This document shows positions 14,604 to 16,569 of a DNA stretch of 16,569 bases, piece after piece. Position 1 is the stretch's first letter, and every line of letters starts with the position of its first letter. The position numbers and the translations under genes were made by a program. Source of the stretch: JBFHRB01 sp041591915 (GTDB lineage: Bacteria > Actinomycetota > Nitriliruptoria > Nitriliruptorales > Nitriliruptoraceae); NCBI GenBank assembly GCA_041591915.1, contig JBFHRB010000039.1, positions 1 to 16,569 on the forward strand, read 5' to 3'. The notes below the pieces were generated by a model. That model saw only the letters and a program-made list of their open reading frames with translations. It had not been told where the DNA came from and did not search any database.

Positions 14604-14945
14604 TCAGTCCGACTCGGTCGCGGGCGCGGCGTCGAACCCCCGCCGCGCGGCGGGCAGGGCCTCGACGAACGGCAGCAGGCCGAAGCTCGGCTGCGTCAGT
14701 GACATGGCGGCGACCAGCTCCTCCCACGTCGCACCCGATTCGTGGGCGAGACGTGCGTGCCGCTCCACCCCCGCGAGGTTGCGGGCGGCGGCGAGGCAGA
14801 CGAGCCGGACGATGTGGTGGGTCTTGCGATCGAGGTGGCGGACCTCGTCGATCGCGCTGAGCCAGCTGGCCTGCGCCTCCTGCAGGCGCGGGTCGGCGGC
14901 GGCGAGTTCCTTCTCGTACGGGAAGGTGTAGTCGCTGTCCGTCAC
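14604..14945 (-). CDS. Carboxymuconolactone decarboxylase (CMD/AhpD-like) family protein without CxxC
   Basis: The 113-residue all-helical protein has the CMD signature LDRKTHHIVRLVCLAAARNLAGVERHAR split across about 38-65, followed by ESGATWEEL (69-77). His63 fits the conserved His of the family. Only one Cys (Cys50) is present, so the AhpD-type CxxC peroxidase-cofactor activity is not expected. The length fits single-domain CMD proteins, which often form trimers or hexamers. The GTG at 14945 is 5 bases after the MaoC stop, without a clear ribosome binding site, so translation is probably coupled. Its place between the MaoC and aldolase genes suggests a role in the pathway (possibly decarboxylation or lactone/CoA-ester handling), but no reaction can be deduced. 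Confidence 0.8.
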   Translation of the reverse strand: MTDSDYTFPYEKELAAADPRLQEAQASWLSAIDEVRHLDRKTHHIVRLVCLAAARNLAGVERHARLAHESGATWEELVAAMSLTQPSFGLLPFVEALPAARRGFDAAPATESD

Positions 14946-14950
14946 CGAGT

Positions 14951-15436
14951 TCAGGCCTTGTGCAACAGGGTCATCTTCGCGGTGACGACCGGCTCGCCGT
15001 TGGCGTCCTTCCAGTCGTTGCGCGTGACGACGAAGGTCATCTTCGACTTGCCCTCCTTGACGTAGATGTCCTCGATGACACCCTCGGAGGTGAGCTCGTC
15101 GCCGACCTGGATCGGCCGGTGGTAGATGAACTCCTGCTCGCCGTGCAGGATGAGCCCGCCGCTCTGCATGAGCGCGCCGATCGCGGCCATGATCGGGCTC
15201 TTGTCGCTCGACCCGTCGGGCTGGATCTCGGGGTACTTGCCCCAGTTCTCCATCGCGAACGGCCAGGTCGGCGGCGCAGGGATGGCGTCGAACCCGGCAG
15301 CCGTCGCCGCCTCGGGGTCGTGGTAGACGGGGCTCTTGTCCGTCACGGCAGCGGCGAAGTTGCTGACCGGACCGCGCTCGATGACCACCCTGGACGGTGG
15401 TAGCGGCTTGCCGATCGACTCGTTGATGTCGCCCAC
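14951..15436 (-). CDS. MaoC-like hot-dog protein (FAS1-type dehydratase N-domain), probable hydratase subunit
   Basis: The 161-residue single hot-dog protein has SIGKPLPPSRVVIERGPVSN near its start and a VTDKSPVYHDPEAATAAGF block (31-49), as in MaoC N-domain proteins (HadA/HadC, ChsH2 N-half). Later come FIYHRPIQVGDEL (103-115) and a C-terminal beta sheet. The catalytic R-hydratase pattern DxNPxH is not exact: Asp33-Lys-Ser-Pro-Val-Tyr-His39 puts the His one residue late, so it may be the non-catalytic partner of a heterodimer. I prefer the GTG at 15436 because GGAGAGGGG precedes it. The upstream in-frame ATG at 15469 lies inside operator E, has no ribosome binding site and is followed by rare codons (TCA, GGG, GGA). 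From that ATG the protein would be 172 residues. It heads the minus-strand arm. Confidence 0.82.
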   Translation of the reverse strand: MGDINESIGKPLPPSRVVIERGPVSNFAAAVTDKSPVYHDPEAATAAGFDAIPAPPTWPFAMENWGKYPEIQPDGSSDKSPIMAAIGALMQSGGLILHGEQEFIYHRPIQVGDELTSEGVIEDIYVKEGKSKMTFVVTRNDWKDANGEPVVTAKMTLLHKA

Positions 15437-15461
15437 GGTGACGATCCCCTCTCCGACGAAC

Positions 15462-15479
15462 CCTGACATGGTTGTCAGG
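15462..15479. promoter_or_regulatory. Palindromic operator E between MaoC and SDR genes
   Basis: CCTGACATGGTTGTCAGG (extended to 20 bases with flanking C and G) has CTGAC/GTCAG arms and an N6 spacer (core 15463-15478). It lies 26 bases upstream of the preferred MaoC start and overlaps an alternative ATG. Its right arm also supplies a plausible -35 (TTGTCA, 15472-15477) for the divergent SDR gene. A third half-site CTGACGG follows at 15485-15491, as at operator C. Confidence 0.7.
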
Positions 15480-15501
15480 GATATCTGACGGTGCGTAGGG
15501 T
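15472..15501 (+). promoter_or_regulatory. Candidate promoter for the divergent SDR gene
   Basis: TTGTCA (15472-15477), an 18-base spacer and TAGGGT (15496-15501) give the best -35/-10 pair I found in the window. The -35 is the right arm of operator E. Transcription would begin near 15508, leaving operator F (15528-15545) in the 5' leader of the SDR message at 15601. On the minus strand TACGCT (15511-15506) is a possible -10 for the MaoC gene but lacks a recognisable -35. Confidence 0.45.
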
Positions 15502-15527
15502 TACCAGCGTAGTGGCGGGCGAGCAAG

Positions 15528-15545
15528 TCTGACGGGTCGTCAGAT
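15528..15545. promoter_or_regulatory. Palindromic operator F (N5 spacer) upstream of SDR gene
   Basis: TCTGACGGGTCGTCAGAT carries CTGAC and GTCAG arms with a 5-base spacer (core 15529-15543), like operator B, and shares its GTCAGAT right end. It sits 55 bases before the SDR ATG and 49 bases from operator E, in the 164-base divergent gap (15437-15600). Two sites in one gap suggest cooperative or looping control of both directions. Confidence 0.65.
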
Positions 15546-15600
15546 TCGCCCCACGGGCATCGGGAGGCGCCGCCGAGCGGCGCGGGGAGCGACGGAACGC

Positions 15601-16518
15601 ATGGGGATCCTCGACGGCAAGGTCGCGATCGTGACCGGCGCGGGCCACGGCATCGGCCGTGGCGAGGCGCTGGAGCTCGCATCGCAGGGGGCGAAGGTCG
15701 TCGTCAACGACATCGGCGCCTCGGTCAGCGGCGAGGGGGCCGACAAGCGCCCGGCCGAGCACGTCGCGGAGCTGATCCGTGAGCGTGGCGGCGAGGCGAC
15801 GGCCAACTACGACGACGTCTCCGATTGGAGCGGCGCGGCCAACCTCGTCCAGCAGGCCGTCGAGGACTTCGGCCGCCTCGACGTCCTCGTCAACAACGCC
15901 GGCATCCTGCGCGACTCGATGATCGCGTCACAGGCCGAGGACAACTGGGACGCCGTGATCCGCGTGCACCTCAAGGGCACGGCGGCCTGCACGCACCACG
16001 CCGCCGCGCACTGGCGCGCCGAGTCGAAGGAGGGCCGCCAACCGCGGGCGGCCATCGTCAACACCGTCTCGTCGGCCGGGCTCGTCGGCAACGTCGGCCA
16101 GGGCGCCTACGGGGCCGCCAAGGCCGGCATCGCCGCCTTCACGATCATCTCGTCACTGGAGCTCGGCCGGTACGGCGTCCGCGCCAACGCCATCGCCCCC
16201 GGCGGCTTCACGCGCATGGTCGGCGAGGCGATGAAGGACATCGAGGTCAAGGAGGCCGACGAGTTCGAGGGCGAGGAGTTCAACCGGATGAACCCCGGCA
16301 ACTCCGCCCCGATGGTCGCCTGGCTCGCGTCCGACGAGGCGCTGCACGTGACCGGGCAGGTGTTCCGCGCCGTCGGCTCGTCGATCGCCCACTACCAGGG
16401 CTGGCACCTCGGCAACGAGATCACGACCGAGGGCAAGTGGGACCCGGCGAGGATCGGACCGGAGGTCAACGCGACCATCTTCGGATCGCGCGCGACGGGC
16501 CTGCGCATCGGGGGCTGA
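15601..16518 (+). CDS. SDR family oxidoreductase, multifunctional-enzyme/17beta-HSD4-like 3-hydroxyacyl-CoA dehydrogenase type
   Basis: The 305-residue protein begins GILDGKVAIVTGAGHGIGRG, the form seen in peroxisomal multifunctional enzyme type 2 and actinobacterial Hsd4A-like dehydrogenases. The cofactor motif TGAGHGIG is at 12-19, and Asp37 after the second strand (VVVNDIG) indicates NAD use. NNAG is at 98-101, the catalytic Ser is at 157 or 158 in NTVSSAG, and Tyr170/Lys174 are in YGAAK. A C-terminal extension of about 45 residues (from about 260) with tryptophans follows the standard fold. Family members oxidise (3R/3S)-hydroxyacyl-CoA or 17-hydroxysteroid groups. The ATG at 15601 is preceded by GGGGAG at about 11 bases. 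It is divergent from the MaoC arm and controlled from operators E and F. The substrate is inferred. Confidence 0.9.
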   Translation: MGILDGKVAIVTGAGHGIGRGEALELASQGAKVVVNDIGASVSGEGADKRPAEHVAELIRERGGEATANYDDVSDWSGAANLVQQAVEDFGRLDVLVNNAGILRDSMIASQAEDNWDAVIRVHLKGTAACTHHAAAHWRAESKEGRQPRAAIVNTVSSAGLVGNVGQGAYGAAKAGIAAFTIISSLELGRYGVRANAIAPGGFTRMVGEAMKDIEVKEADEFEGEEFNRMNPGNSAPMVAWLASDEALHVTGQVFRAVGSSIAHYQGWHLGNEITTEGKWDPARIGPEVNATIFGSRATGLRIGG

Positions 16519-16521
16519 GCG

Positions 16522-16569
16522 CTAGAGGGACGGCGGCTCGCCCTCACCCTCGACCTCGGCGAGGTCGTC
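16522..16569 (-). CDS. C-terminal end of a minus-strand gene (partial)
   Basis: The last 48 bases read on the minus strand as 15 codons plus a TAG (16524-16522), giving DDLAEVEGEGEPPSL. The acidic, proline-ended tail and GC-rich third positions look like a real C-terminus. The stop is 3 bases from the converging SDR stop, matching the tight packing elsewhere. Nothing can be said about function, and the call rests on very little sequence. Confidence 0.42.
   Translation of the reverse strand, partial: DDLAEVEGEGEPPSL

Noticed and set aside
11810..14860. Plus-strand open frame of over 1000 codons across the minus-strand operon.
   Set aside because: It covers several genes with clear catalytic motifs and ribosome binding sites on the other strand; the translation is Arg/Gly/Val-rich without recognisable domains.
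1..16569. Window length equals that of the human mitochondrial reference genome (16569).
   Set aside because: The sequence is GC-rich bacterial DNA with long operons, no rRNA or tRNA genes and no respiratory-chain genes, so the length is coincidental.

Overview
The window is chromosomal DNA from a high-GC Gram-positive bacterium, most likely an actinobacterium. The evidence is a very GC-rich third codon position, many GTG starts, TANNNT-type -10 boxes with apparently leaderless genes, and a gene set (Ltp2/DUF35-type aldolase, type-1 thiolase-like protein, FadE-type dehydrogenase, TetR) typical of lipid- and sterol-degrading actinobacteria. I cannot place it in a genus from sequence alone.

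Layout. Positions 1-103 hold the signal-peptide end of an exported protein on the minus strand. Positions 262-1349 encode an AzlC/AzlD branched-chain amino acid exporter with a 4-base overlap. Positions 1362-2111 (minus) encode an unrecognised two-pass membrane protein. From 2179 onward nearly everything looks like one acyl-CoA degradation locus. The plus-strand arm is NDP-forming acyl-CoA synthetase, enoyl-CoA hydratase/isomerase-family protein, AMP-forming acyl-CoA ligase-like protein, TetR regulator and acyl-CoA dehydrogenase. A minus-strand arm runs from about 15.5 kb down to 8.5 kb: MaoC-like protein, carboxymuconolactone decarboxylase-like protein, DUF35-aldolase fusion, SDR, thiolase, enoyl-CoA hydratase and type-1 thiolase-like protein. 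It converges on the dehydrogenase with only 3 bases between stop codons. A divergent SDR (15601-16518) and the last codons of another minus-strand gene close the window.

How it works together. The genes supply acyl-CoA activation, dehydrogenation, hydration, alcohol oxidation and C-C cleavage (thiolysis plus retro-aldol), so the locus can be read as a side-chain or branched/cyclic acid beta-oxidation pathway. The substrate cannot be read from the sequence. A sterol- or terpenoid-type branched side chain is an inference from the DUF35-Ltp2-like aldolase.

The strongest non-coding signal is a set of six copies of a palindrome, CTGAC-N5/6-GTCAG. They lie at 2123, 4347, 6766, 12038, 15462 and 15528, and each sits in the promoter or leader of a gene of this locus. 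One lies in front of the TetR gene itself, so the locus looks like a local TetR regulon with autoregulation. Two spacer classes (N6 and N5) exist. Several enzymes are non-standard: a ligase with a degenerate P-loop and Gln in place of the C-terminal Lys, a crotonase lacking both hydratase glutamates, a single reduced acyl-CoA dehydrogenase, and a MaoC protein without the usual Asp/His motif. No RNA genes, mobile elements, CRISPR arrays or convincing intrinsic terminators were seen, and no gene-free stretch exceeds about 165 bases.
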